Below, in pieces: positions 43,246-51,358 of a DNA stretch of 64,000 bases. Position 1 is the first letter of the stretch. Each line of letters begins with the position of its first letter. Under the pieces are notes generated by a model, which was not told the DNA's origin, made no database searches, and was given only the letters and a program-made list of their open reading frames with translations. The stretch is from assembly GCF_018596315.1 (NCBI RefSeq), contig NZ_JAHEAG010000010.1, positions 62,001-126,000 on the forward strand, given 5' to 3'. The stretch is from Bradyrhizobium sp. SRL28 (GTDB taxonomy: Bacteria > Pseudomonadota > Alphaproteobacteria > Rhizobiales > Xanthobacteraceae). The translations under genes and the position numbers were made by a program.

Positions 43246-43525
43246 GAAAGACGGGCTTCCACAGCAGTAACGGGCGCTGCGAACGCTGTTCGCGGCACCT
43301 GCGCATCGATAAGAGGCCGCTCGACTCCCCGATCTGACCGGGGACGGGCGGCGTCTTTCTGGGGTAGCGTCATGCCGCGACCCCGCGTGCCGTCTCAAGA
43401 GCTATGTGAGCGGCAGGTCCCGCCCTGCAAAATCGGGGTTTGGCGTTACCCGTCTGGTTCCGGTAAGAAAGCCTTGAAGTCGCGGCGAAAAACCTTTGTT
43501 TCGCCAAGCAGAATAACAAGAGGAA

Positions 43526-44797
43526 ATGCCGGAAATGACCGCCAGACCGCAATTGCCGGAGCGAACGCCGCGCGTAAAGGGCGAACCCACTGCGCTGGAT
43601 GGTCTGCTGGTCGTCGACTTCACCCGCGTCGTTGCCGGCCCGGCCTGCACGCAAACGCTGGCCGATTTCGGCGCTGAAGTGATCAAGATCGAAAACCCTG
43701 ACGGGGGTGACGATACCCGCCATTATGAACACGCGGAAATCGGTGGCGAGAGCGCGGCCTTCCTCAGCCTCAATCGCAACAAGCGCGGCATCGCGCTCGA
43801 TTTCAACAACCCTGCGGCGCTCGAAGTCGCCCGCGAACTAATCGCGAAAGCCGATGTCGTCGTGGAAAATTTCTCCGGCGGCATAATGAAGAAGTTCGGG
43901 CTCGACTATGCTTCCGTCGCGCCGGCCAATCCGAAGCTGATCTATTGCTCGATCTCGGCCTATGGCCGCAAAGGCGAGTTCGCCTTGCGTCCGGGGTTCG
44001 ATCCGATCACACAGGCCGAAAGCGGCTTCATGTCGTTGAACGGATTTCCGGATGGGGAGCCGGTGCGGACCGGTCCGCCGATCGTCGACATGGCGACGGG
44101 TATGTCGGCATGCAATGCGATCCTGCTGGCGCTGATCGCCCGGGACCGGCTCGGCCGCGGCCAGCAGGTCGAGGTCGCGCTGATCGACACCGCCGTGACG
44201 ATGACCGGTTTCTACGGCATGGCCTATCTGATCAGTGGCGCGAACCCGGGCCGCTTTGGAAATTCGCCGAACGGCTCACCCACCGTCGGCGTTTACCAGG
44301 CATCCGATGGGCCGCTTTACATGGCCTGCGCCAACGACCGCCTGTACCGTCGGCTCGTGGTGGACGTCCTCGACCGGCCGGACCTCGTCACCGATCCCGA
44401 GTTCGCGCACAGGAAGAACCGAACCGCCAACAAGGAAAAGCTGCGCGCCATCATCGCCGGTGTCTTCGCCAGCGACAGCCTCGAGCATTGGATGGCGAAG
44501 ATGAAGAAAGCCAACATACCGGTAGGCTATTTGCGTACCGTAGAGGAAGGCTTCAACGCGCCGGAAGTGCGCGACCGCCATCGTCTCAGCCAGATTGCGC
44601 ATCCGACCGCGGGCGCCGTCCCCAATATTGAAACGCCGCTGCAGATGAGCCTGACGCCAACCGTCGATCCCGTGGCGGCACCGCTGCTCGGCGAGCATAC
44701 CAGGGACGTGCTCCGAAAGACCCTCGGCTACGATGACCGACGTATCGCTGATCTGGCCGAGGCGGGGGCTTTCGGGAAGCCGGGCAATACGGCCTGA
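43526..44797 (+). CDS. CaiB/BaiF-type CoA-transferase, second copy
   Basis: A 423-residue family III CoA-transferase. It shows LLVVDFTRVVAGPACTQTLAD, GAEVIKIENPDGGDDTR, NRNKRGIALDF and the expected catalytic Asp188 in IVDMATGM. It is only distantly similar to the copy at 22610. It stands alone, with no hydratase or lyase beside it, and ends in a hairpin terminator. An ATG three codons downstream is an alternative start. Substrate unknown; formyl-, succinyl- or mesaconyl-type transfers are all possible. Confidence 0.88.
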   Translation: MPEMTARPQLPERTPRVKGEPTALDGLLVVDFTRVVAGPACTQTLADFGAEVIKIENPDGGDDTRHYEHAEIGGESAAFLSLNRNKRGIALDFNNPAALEVARELIAKADVVVENFSGGIMKKFGLDYASVAPANPKLIYCSISAYGRKGEFALRPGFDPITQAESGFMSLNGFPDGEPVRTGPPIVDMATGMSACNAILLALIARDRLGRGQQVEVALIDTAVTMTGFYGMAYLISGANPGRFGNSPNGSPTVGVYQASDGPLYMACANDRLYRRLVVDVLDRPDLVTDPEFAHRKNRTANKEKLRAIIAGVFASDSLEHWMAKMKKANIPVGYLRTVEEGFNAPEVRDRHRLSQIAHPTAGAVPNIETPLQMSLTPTVDPVAAPLLGEHTRDVLRKTLGYDDRRIADLAEAGAFGKPGNTA

Positions 44798-44867
44798 GCG
44801 GCGGCGATCGGGTTTGAGTATCTGCAGCGGGGGCAGTCGGCCAGGAAATGTATTTGAGCCCGGGGGG

Positions 44868-44896
44868 CCGCAGCGCGAAAATGCCTGCGGTCTTTT
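44868..44896 (+). terminator. intrinsic terminator after CaiB-type gene
   Basis: Stem CCGCAG (44868-44873) / CTGCGG (44885-44890) with an 11-base loop, followed by TCTTTTC. It lies 71 bases past the stop, between convergent genes. Confidence 0.55.
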
Positions 44897-44981
44897 CATT
44901 CCAGGATTCGTCTGCGTTGCTGCAAAATGCAAAGAGCAAGAACGGTGAGCGTTGTGCTTACTTGATCATTGAAGGTCGTTG

Positions 44982-45575
44982 TCAGCTGTCGTGATGGCGT
45001 TGCAAGTGTAACGCATGATGGCGCGGCTCGCGCGAGGCTGTCCGCTCGGACGGGTCGCGGCCAAGCGTGGGCTTCAAATCCACGAGGTCGATGAAGGCGT
45101 CGGCCTGACGCCGAAGTTCATCGGCGATCATCGGAGGATGGCTGGCAATCGTTGAGACGACGGTGACGCGAACTCCTCGACGTTGTATCGCCTCCACCAG
45201 CGGGCGGAAGTCGCCGTCACCTGAGAACAGAATCATCTGATCGATATGCTCGGCAAGCTCCATGGCATCAACAGCGAGTTTGATGTCCATGCTGCCCCTC
45301 ATCTTGCGATGACCGCTGGCGTCGATGAATTCCCTGGTCGCCTTGGTGACCACGGTATAGCCGTTATAGTCGAGCCAGTCGATCAAGGGACGGATCGACG
45401 AATATTCCTGATCCTCGATGATCGCGGTGTAGTAGAACGCGCGAACCAGCGTCCCGCGACTTTGGAATTCCTTGAGCAGTCGCTTGTAATCCACATCGAA
45501 ACCAAGCGTCTTGCTGGCCGCATGAAGATTGGCGCCATCGATAAGGAGTGCGATCTTGGTACAGCCAGATGACAT
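44982..45575 (-). CDS. NYN-domain (LabA-like) protein
   Basis: A 197-residue PIN-like NYN protein. The acidic metal-binding positions are visible in IALLIDGANLHA, GSMDIKLAVDAMELAEHI and ILFSGDGDFRPLVEA, the three signatures of LabA/DUF88. Family members are predicted or proven RNases, or act in regulation. A His/Arg-rich tail follows the domain. The start at 45575 has GGGAG upstream; an ATG ten codons earlier is possible. It follows the cupin gene on the same strand (48 bp), maybe co-transcribed. Confidence 0.83.
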   Translation of the reverse strand: MSSGCTKIALLIDGANLHAASKTLGFDVDYKRLLKEFQSRGTLVRAFYYTAIIEDQEYSSIRPLIDWLDYNGYTVVTKATREFIDASGHRKMRGSMDIKLAVDAMELAEHIDQMILFSGDGDFRPLVEAIQRRGVRVTVVSTIASHPPMIADELRRQADAFIDLVDLKPTLGRDPSERTASREPRHHALHLQRHHDS

Positions 45576-45623
45576 TTGGGTAATGGCTCCCAAATCGGAC
45601 AGCAAGGCATTGGAGACATCAGT

Positions 45624-46232
45624 TCACGTTATTTGTACAAGAGCCAGGAAGCCATCAAACGCCGCCAGGTTCAGGTTGTCAAGGAATGGCGCGGCAACAA
45701 GGACGTGTGCTTTGCGCCGCCACGAAAAGCGGGCCGCAGCGGCATCGCGAGTGGAATTGCCCACTAAACCATAGAGTGGGGCAGGGTCTTGTTGTGGCGC
45801 GGAGAGACGCCCGCCGGGTACGAAGACCATCCGCTTGAGCTTGTTGATGGCGCGAACGGCGTAACCGAGTCCGAACGGAAGGGTCTGGCGGAAGAAGGCG
45901 ATCTTCTTCACATGGCTCTCGACATGCCATTTGACGTGCGCTCCGTCGCGAAACAATATCACGTCACCGACGCCATAGCGCCTCGGCGGCATGCCCTCGC
46001 TCTCGAGCACGATCGATCCTTCGAGGATCATGATGGTTTCGTCGACGTCATAGTACCAGTTGAACTTGCCCTCGGTGCAGGACCAGATCACAGTCTTGGT
46101 AGTGCCGCACGCGCTGGTTGACAGCTCGCGCGAGCGGGCTTCCGGATTGCCCTCAAGGATCCAGGATGGCTCGATCGGCGACGGCTTGAGATCCACGTTG
46201 CAATGGGCGGTTTCAACAAGCGCAAGCGACAT
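45624..46232 (-). CDS. cupin-domain protein (DUF861-like)
   Basis: A 202-residue protein with one small beta-barrel cupin in the first 125 residues (FNWYYDVDETIMILEGSIVL, RYGVGDVILFRDGAHVKWHV), the pattern of the DUF861/cupin_3 group that includes ureidoglycolate-lyase-like and EutQ-like proteins. Metal-binding His residues are fewer than in classical cupins. The C-terminal 70 residues are basic with a hydrophobic end and are not part of the fold. Function unknown. Confidence 0.78.
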   Translation of the reverse strand: MSLALVETAHCNVDLKPSPIEPSWILEGNPEARSRELSTSACGTTKTVIWSCTEGKFNWYYDVDETIMILEGSIVLESEGMPPRRYGVGDVILFRDGAHVKWHVESHVKKIAFFRQTLPFGLGYAVRAINKLKRMVFVPGGRLSAPQQDPAPLYGLVGNSTRDAAAARFSWRRKAHVLVAAPFLDNLNLAAFDGFLALVQIT

Positions 46233-46561
46233 CGATGATCTCCACGGATTGAATGAGGATGCACGGCTTCAAAAGCGTCCCGGTGGCGCTAGCAGCGGCT
46301 ATTATTCTTCCGGCAGCCACACGATGAGATTATCGCAAAAAGAAGGAAGAATCTACTTAGCCAGCAAGTAGATGTGCGATGTGCCCAACGGAACGCGAGT
46401 TACCTCCAAAGAGGCACCTACAGGTCGCGTGTCAAACTTGAGATGAAGATACAATGCGAGCTACCCTTTGATCCCTGCTGACCGTGTTGAGGGTAGGGCG
46501 TTCTTGAGATCAGGTTTGAGGAAGGGTGCTTCACTCCTAGAAACTCAGACTGTCAGAGCAC
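46233..46561. other. intergenic region upstream of the cupin gene
   Basis: About 329 bp with no convincing gene. It must hold the promoter of the cupin gene and the end of the leftward biosynthetic arm. The only structure noted is the inverted repeat listed separately. Confidence 0.5.
46351..46373 (-). terminator. inverted repeat with T-rich tail, possible terminator or operator
   Basis: Perfect 8-bp arms ATCTACTT / AAGTAGAT around a 7-bp spacer. On the minus strand it is followed by TCTTCCTTCTTTTT, so it could end the transcript of the ThDP gene 190 bp upstream. The AT-rich stem is weak, so an operator for the cupin gene is an alternative. Confidence 0.4.
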
Positions 46562-48208
46562 TCAGCCAGACGCCGCAACAAGGGATCGATCGATTGTTTG
46601 GCGTACGTCAGATCGAACTTCGATCACGACGGGGCCGTTCGCCGACATTGCTTCCGCGACGACCTCGGCTGCCTGCGCTGCGTTCGTGATCATAAAGCCC
46701 TGCGCGCCGAATGCGCGGGCAAGGGCGACAAAATCGGGGTTGGACAGATCCGTACCCCAGGGGCGTTTCGGAAATGCTCTCTCCTGATGCGAACGGATGG
46801 TTCCGTACGACTGGTTGTTGGAGATCACGATCTTCATATTGAGCCCGCGAGCAACGGCAGTTGCCAACTCGTTCCCGGTCATCAGGAAGCCGCCGTCGCC
46901 GCAAAACGCGATCACCTGACGATTCGGATGACGAAGGCTCGCGCTCAATGCAGAAGGAACGCCGCTGCCCATCGCACCGCAGGCGGAGCCGAGCAGTCGA
47001 GCTGACGGCCTGAAGCGGAATATCCGGTGTACCCAGGCGGCGAAGTCACCGGAGTCGGTCGTCACGATACCATCTGCTCTGAAAAGCTTTGCGAAGGCCG
47101 CAACCGCATGGCCCAGCACATCAGCGCTGGGGATACGCTGCTCGGGCCATGTGTGCACCGCTTCCCGAGCCTTCGCCACGGCTTCGATCCACTCACCGCG
47201 CTCGCGTGCGACGACCGGCAAGTCGAGCCAGGATCTCAGAAAGGGATGCGCCGACGAGACGATCGCAACATTCGTATGGAAGTGGGTCCCGATCGCATTC
47301 GGATCGGGGTAGACGTGAACCAGAGGCTGAGGCGTCGGCGATTGTCGCGGAAACCGGAATCCCAGGGAAGACAAGTCGCCGAGCCGCGTTCCGATCGCAA
47401 CGATCAGATCGGCTCGCTCAAAGAGCTTGACATGAGCTGGCGACGTGAAGAAGCCAAGGTGCCCGATCCAGAGCCGGTGATCGTTCGGGAATTGATCCTG
47501 CATCTTGGTGGTGACTGCGACTGGAGCATTCCAGCGCTCGCTCAGCGCGATCAGATCCTTGCGAAATCCCGCAGTTCGACACTCTCCGCCGACCAGCAGA
47601 ATCGGCCTCTCCGCCTCGCCGACCAAAGCGGCCGCCTGCTCGACGGCGGCTCGACTGGGCTCGGCCCGCGCAACGCCGTGAACCCTGGCGGAGAGCAGGC
47701 CGGCCTCCATCTCAAGAACATCTTGAGGAAGCTCGATCACAACCGGCCCCGGCGTGCCGCCAAGCGCCACGGAAAATGCGCGCGCCATCATCTCGGGCGC
47801 CTGGGCCGCTGAATCGATTCTCGTGGACCATTTAATAAGGCCACTGAACGCCCGCCCGGTGTCGATCTCCTGCACTGCGTTACGATTGAGGTCTGGCGTC
47901 TCGACCTGACCAACCAGCACTACGAGGGGTATGGCCTCCTGGGAAGCGACATGGAGGCCAATCGCCGCGTTGGATGCGCCCGGTCCCCGGCTTGCCATCA
48001 CCACGCCGGCGCGGCCGGTGAGCTTGGCGTCGGCGACTGCGGCAAGACTGGCGCTTCCCTCGTGGCGGCAAGTCACGAGATCGATCTCGTCGCGTTCGTA
48101 CAGAGCGTCAAGGAGCGCAAGAAAGCTTTCGCCGGGTACGCCAAATGCCCGGTCGACGCCATGCGCGATCAGGGAATCCACGATCAGATCGGCAACCCGA
48201 AAAGCCAT
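46562..48208 (-). CDS. ThDP-dependent enzyme, acetolactate synthase large-subunit-like
   Basis: A 548-residue thiamin diphosphate enzyme. The N-terminal domain has FGVPGESFLALLDAL and the activating Glu in CRHEGSASLAAV; the C-terminal ThDP motif runs from GDGGFLMTGNELATA to the VISNNQSYG segment. Acetolactate synthase and related carboligases and decarboxylases share this layout. No small regulatory subunit is adjacent, so a catabolic or biosynthetic special-purpose enzyme is more likely than IlvB. It follows the aminotransferase gene by 64 bp on the same strand, which may place it at the end of the biosynthetic arm (2-keto acid carboligation or decarboxylation, inferred). Confidence 0.85.
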   Translation of the reverse strand: MAFRVADLIVDSLIAHGVDRAFGVPGESFLALLDALYERDEIDLVTCRHEGSASLAAVADAKLTGRAGVVMASRGPGASNAAIGLHVASQEAIPLVVLVGQVETPDLNRNAVQEIDTGRAFSGLIKWSTRIDSAAQAPEMMARAFSVALGGTPGPVVIELPQDVLEMEAGLLSARVHGVARAEPSRAAVEQAAALVGEAERPILLVGGECRTAGFRKDLIALSERWNAPVAVTTKMQDQFPNDHRLWIGHLGFFTSPAHVKLFERADLIVAIGTRLGDLSSLGFRFPRQSPTPQPLVHVYPDPNAIGTHFHTNVAIVSSAHPFLRSWLDLPVVARERGEWIEAVAKAREAVHTWPEQRIPSADVLGHAVAAFAKLFRADGIVTTDSGDFAAWVHRIFRFRPSARLLGSACGAMGSGVPSALSASLRHPNRQVIAFCGDGGFLMTGNELATAVARGLNMKIVISNNQSYGTIRSHQERAFPKRPWGTDLSNPDFVALARAFGAQGFMITNAAQAAEVVAEAMSANGPVVIEVRSDVRQTIDRSLVAASG

Positions 48209-48272
48209 GCCACACCATCTCAGTTAGAAGGCCATCACCAGCCTGATCGGTTGGATAACGCACCGACCCGTC

Positions 48273-49160
48273 TCACGCCGCAAGCTTTACCGCGTGCGCG
48301 AAATCCCAATACAGCTTACGCGCACGCGCATAGAAGGGGCCGGGCGCGAGCTGCCGGTCGTCGATCCGGATCACCGGTGCGACCTTGGCGAAATTGCCGG
48401 TCGAAAAGATCTCGTCCGCTGCGAGAAAATCGGCATAGCGCAGCGTGGCCTCTATCACGGTGACGCCTTCGCCGCGCAGGAGTTCGATCACCCGCCGCCG
48501 GGTGATGCCGTTCAGGAAGGTGCCGTTCGGCGCTGGCGTGTAGACGGCACCATCTTTCGCCATGAACACGTTGGCATTGCCGAACTCCGCCACGTTGCCG
48601 AGCATGTCCAGCATCAGGCAGTTCTGGAAGCCGCGTGAGGCGGCCTCGATCAGCGCACGCGAACAGTTCGGGTAGAGACAGGCGGCCTTGACATCGACCG
48701 GCGCGCATTCGGCGGTCGGTCTGCGGAATGGAGACAGCGTGATCGCGCTGCCGACAGGCTTCGGGATCGGCGCTTCGTAGATGCAAAGGCACCAGTCGGT
48801 CGTTTCCGGATCGTAGAGCACGCCGCCGCCGACGCCATTCTGCGGCCAATACATCGGCCGGATGTAGAGCTCGGCATTGGCCGGGAAGCGGGCGATGCCT
48901 TCGTGCGCCAGACCTAGCCACGTGTCGAGATCGACGATGGCCTTGAGTCCGAACTTGACCGCGGATTGATTGACGCGGGCGCAATGGAGGTCCAGGTCAG
49001 GCGTAACGCCTTCGAAAGCGCGTGCACCATCGAACACGGTCGAGCCGAGCCAGAGCCCGTGGGTGCGTGGTCCCATGATCGGGACATTGCCCTCGTGCCA
49101 CTCTCCTTGGAAGAACGTCCATGTCCGGGAATGGCTGACGGGCTTGCTGTTCGGAATCAT
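48273..49160 (-). CDS. branched-chain-type (class IV) aminotransferase
   Basis: A 295-residue fold-type IV PLP aminotransferase. It shows HGLWLGSTVFDGARAFEG, the PLP-lysine region in PVDVKAACLYPNCSRALIEA, and FGNANVFMAKDGAVYTP plus LNGITRRRVIELL, which bind the cofactor phosphate. Substrates would be branched or other aliphatic 2-keto acids. The start at 49160 gives the family-typical length; longer in-frame starts overlap the upstream gene. It lies 26 bp after the GNAT gene in the same leftward operon, so it could make or consume the amino acid loaded on the carrier protein. Confidence 0.88.
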   Translation of the reverse strand: MIPNSKPVSHSRTWTFFQGEWHEGNVPIMGPRTHGLWLGSTVFDGARAFEGVTPDLDLHCARVNQSAVKFGLKAIVDLDTWLGLAHEGIARFPANAELYIRPMYWPQNGVGGGVLYDPETTDWCLCIYEAPIPKPVGSAITLSPFRRPTAECAPVDVKAACLYPNCSRALIEAASRGFQNCLMLDMLGNVAEFGNANVFMAKDGAVYTPAPNGTFLNGITRRRVIELLRGEGVTVIEATLRYADFLAADEIFSTGNFAKVAPVIRIDDRQLAPGPFYARARKLYWDFAHAVKLAA

Positions 49161-49186
49161 GACGGTCCTCCGTATAGGCGACTGAG

Positions 49187-50047
49187 TTACGGTCCATAGA
49201 TCACCAGCTCGGTATCCGACAGATCGGCAAGCCGGGGGCACTGCGGACCCTTGAAGTATCTGCGGCCGCGCGGCTCGCGATAGAAGCCGACCAGGTCTTT
49301 CATGCGGCCATTGGCATCGAGAGCGACCGAGATCCGGCCGCGCCGGAGCAGGAAGCGGCCGATCGCGCCGGCGCAGGCGACATAGTCGGCCACATCGTGG
49401 CAATAGATCAGCTGCATAGCCAGCCGCGCGATCCGGCGGGTACGCATCGGCTGCAGGACGAAGGGAAAGACGCGGCCGTCAGCCGCACGGCACACCAGGC
49501 TGAGGCAGCCGTAGGCCGCGTGCCGTGCCAGCAGCATGACGTCGGCTTTGGACAAGCCGTCGATCGCCTGCGCGTTCGGCAGCACGACTTCGACGCGCAT
49601 GCCCTTCGCGGAACGCGACAGCGCGGGAAAGGAAAAGAACGAGCCACCGCAATACGAGCGGAATCCCTGGGCTTCGATGGTCGGCCAGGTCCACTGCGCC
49701 GGGCTGATGTTGAGGTAAGTGACGTGCTCGTGGCGCTGCGCGACCTTGGTCAGCATCGGCGCGTAGTTGCGGAAGGCGGGTTCTACATACCAGCTGGAAA
49801 CATTGCAGCGGATGCAGGTCCCGCCGCCGTCGTCCCGCCCGGCGTAGATCAGCAGCAGAACACCAACGGGCGTCCCCTCATAGTCGAGCATGTAGCCAAA
49901 GCGCGGGAAACCTTCGGGCACCTCGCGCATGGACGCGCGCCGGAGCCCTTCCATCCAGTAGTCGCGCGAGCGGATCTCAAAGCCGCGCGTCAAGAGGTCG
50001 GCGACGGCGGCAAGATCAGCTCTTCCTATCTCGCGACACCGGATCAT
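49187..50047 (-). CDS. GNAT-like acyltransferase
   Basis: A 286-residue protein. The N-terminal 150 residues (IRCREIGRADLAAVADLLTR, GYMLDYEGTPVGVLLLIYAG, SWYVEPAFRNYAPMLTKVAQ) follow the GNAT pattern, although the acetyl-CoA pyrophosphate loop (R/QxxGxG/A) is not obvious; PAFRNYAPML is in its place. The remainder shows no family I can name. In the operon it lies 13 bp after the frameshifted small gene and 26 bp before the aminotransferase. A role as N-acyl- or aminoacyl-transfer enzyme in the cluster is plausible but unproven. Confidence 0.65.
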   Translation of the reverse strand: MIRCREIGRADLAAVADLLTRGFEIRSRDYWMEGLRRASMREVPEGFPRFGYMLDYEGTPVGVLLLIYAGRDDGGGTCIRCNVSSWYVEPAFRNYAPMLTKVAQRHEHVTYLNISPAQWTWPTIEAQGFRSYCGGSFFSFPALSRSAKGMRVEVVLPNAQAIDGLSKADVMLLARHAAYGCLSLVCRAADGRVFPFVLQPMRTRRIARLAMQLIYCHDVADYVACAGAIGRFLLRRGRISVALDANGRMKDLVGFYREPRGRRYFKGPQCPRLADLSDTELVIYGP

Positions 50048-50060
50048 GGTCCGAACTCCG

Positions 50061-50244
50061 TCATACGATCCGATCCCGCTTCTTCGTCAGCAGGTCGGCG
50101 AGCGAGAGCCCGGCGAGCGGATCGCGGCCGTCGTCCGGCGCTGGAATCTCCGGATCGCGCGGTGCCCAGCTTGCGTCTATGGCGACGAGCCGGAATTCCG
50201 GTTACGGAGCGGGCCTCCTTCTTGCGCCTCCTGCCGTTAGCCAT
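50061..50244 (-). pseudogene. frameshifted ~60-residue gene between metA and the GNAT gene
   Basis: An ATG at 50244 overlaps the metA stop and starts MANGRRRKKEARSVT. One base later in phase the sequence reads EFRLVAIDASWAPRDPEIPA, then PDDGRDPLAGLSLADLLTKK and a TGA at 50061-50063, which looks like genuine coding sequence. Removing one base in the CCGG at 50198-50201 joins the two into a 60-residue protein that fits exactly between metA and the GNAT start (13 bp away). Uncorrected, the first frame runs to 50044 as an Arg-rich 65-residue peptide, which I consider spurious. No family recognised. Confidence 0.55.
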
Positions 50245-51331
50245 GGTGCCCGAATACACGGTCTCTGCCGCGGCCCGAGTCCGACCGCGTTCGACTGCTG
50301 CCGTTAAGGGCCAGCGGCCTTGAAAGTGTGGCTCGCTGCGACGCCATGTACAGCAGCCAGTTGCGGTAAATGCGCCTGGCCGGCCGATGCCAGACGTTTC
50401 TCAGATTCCTCGCCAGGCGATCGGCCGGGAAGTCGGCGAAGAACTCCGGACATCTGTCCGAAAGGGCTTTTTGCCGGAAGGTGGTCAGTATCTCTTCCGC
50501 CTTCGTGCCAAAATAACCTCGCGGTATCGTCGGACAGACTTCGTTCTCTCCCCGAAGGAACCGACCCATGTCCCGTCTGTATTCGCCCAACAGGCACGGG
50601 GTATCGTATTCCGGATGGCCCTGGAAATGGACGAAGAGGCTCTTCTTCTGCTGCTTGACGAAGCAGTCGACCCCGGCCTCCGCCGACTTTGTGAGAACGG
50701 AATATCCGCAACTCGCGATAGCTTCCTCCTGCACCTCGTTCCACCGGGCATGCGGTATTCTGAAGGTCGCTGGAATATCGTGCATCAAGGGATGATCTGT
50801 CGCCTTCGTTTGAGCGAAGACACCGATGCATTTGGCAGGCAGCTTGTGGCGCTCCACGCCGTCCATATGCAGGACGGCCGCATGGACAGCGAGACAGGAA
50901 TACACCGACGAGATCGTATTCTCCTTGGCCCAGTCCATGACCTGGACGAGGCTGGTCCAATAGGGCTCTTCCGGCAGGCGGGCAGCTCTCGGTTCGGCGC
51001 CGGTCACGATTATTCCGTCCAGGCTGCCGATCACCAGATCGTCGGTGCTGCGATAGTATCGACTCACGTAATCGCGCCCCCATTCTGAACGGGGCGTCGT
51101 CGCCATCGTGTATAAGTGCAGCCTGACAACGAGCTTTCCGGCCGCCGCGCCGAGCAGGTCGAACAGCTGGCGCTCGGTGGACATCAAGGCGGCATCCGGC
51201 ATGTTGTTGATCAGCCCGATGTCGAGGCACTCCGCCCGGTTTCCCAGTGACGCCTTTGCGGTGGCGCTTCCGCTCGGTGCTCTCGAGAGGAGGTGGTGGT
51301 CGTAAGAGTCTGTGTCGACTAGGACAGGCAT
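50237..51331 (-). CDS. metA: homoserine O-acyltransferase, MetA family
   Basis: A 364-residue class-I-amidotransferase-fold enzyme. It shows DIGLINNMPDAALMSTERQL, TGAEPRAA, the nucleophile Cys in SSVYSCLAVHAAVLHMDG (normally CWGAQA) and the His/Glu pair in FVHFQGHPEYDT. It would transfer a succinyl or acetyl group to homoserine. About 50 C-terminal residues, Ser/Arg-rich, are extra. It follows metY by 27 bp. The variant nucleophile loop and the location with a carrier-protein ligase suggest a dedicated role in secondary metabolism rather than housekeeping methionine synthesis. Confidence 0.85.
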   Translation of the reverse strand: MPVLVDTDSYDHHLLSRAPSGSATAKASLGNRAECLDIGLINNMPDAALMSTERQLFDLLGAAAGKLVVRLHLYTMATTPRSEWGRDYVSRYYRSTDDLVIGSLDGIIVTGAEPRAARLPEEPYWTSLVQVMDWAKENTISSVYSCLAVHAAVLHMDGVERHKLPAKCIGVFAQTKATDHPLMHDIPATFRIPHARWNEVQEEAIASCGYSVLTKSAEAGVDCFVKQQKKSLFVHFQGHPEYDTPCLLGEYRRDMGRFLRGENEVCPTIPRGYFGTKAEEILTTFRQKALSDRCPEFFADFPADRLARNLRNVWHRPARRIYRNWLLYMASQRATLSRPLALNGSSRTRSDSGRGRDRVFGHHG

Positions 51332-51358
51332 CGGAATGCCTTCATGGCTGTGTGGATT

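Noticed and set aside
43320..43345. Hairpin CCCCG-N7-CGGGG after the GFA gene
   Set aside because: Short stem and no adjacent T-run; too weak to list as a terminator.
48273..49403. Longer aminotransferase frame starting at 49403
   Set aside because: The first 81 residues overlap the GNAT gene and do not look like an aminotransferase.
50044..50259. Arg-rich 71-codon minus-strand frame
   Set aside because: Its stop overlaps the GNAT start, but the sequence turns implausible after about 15 residues while the neighbouring frame becomes protein-like; treated as a frameshifted gene instead.
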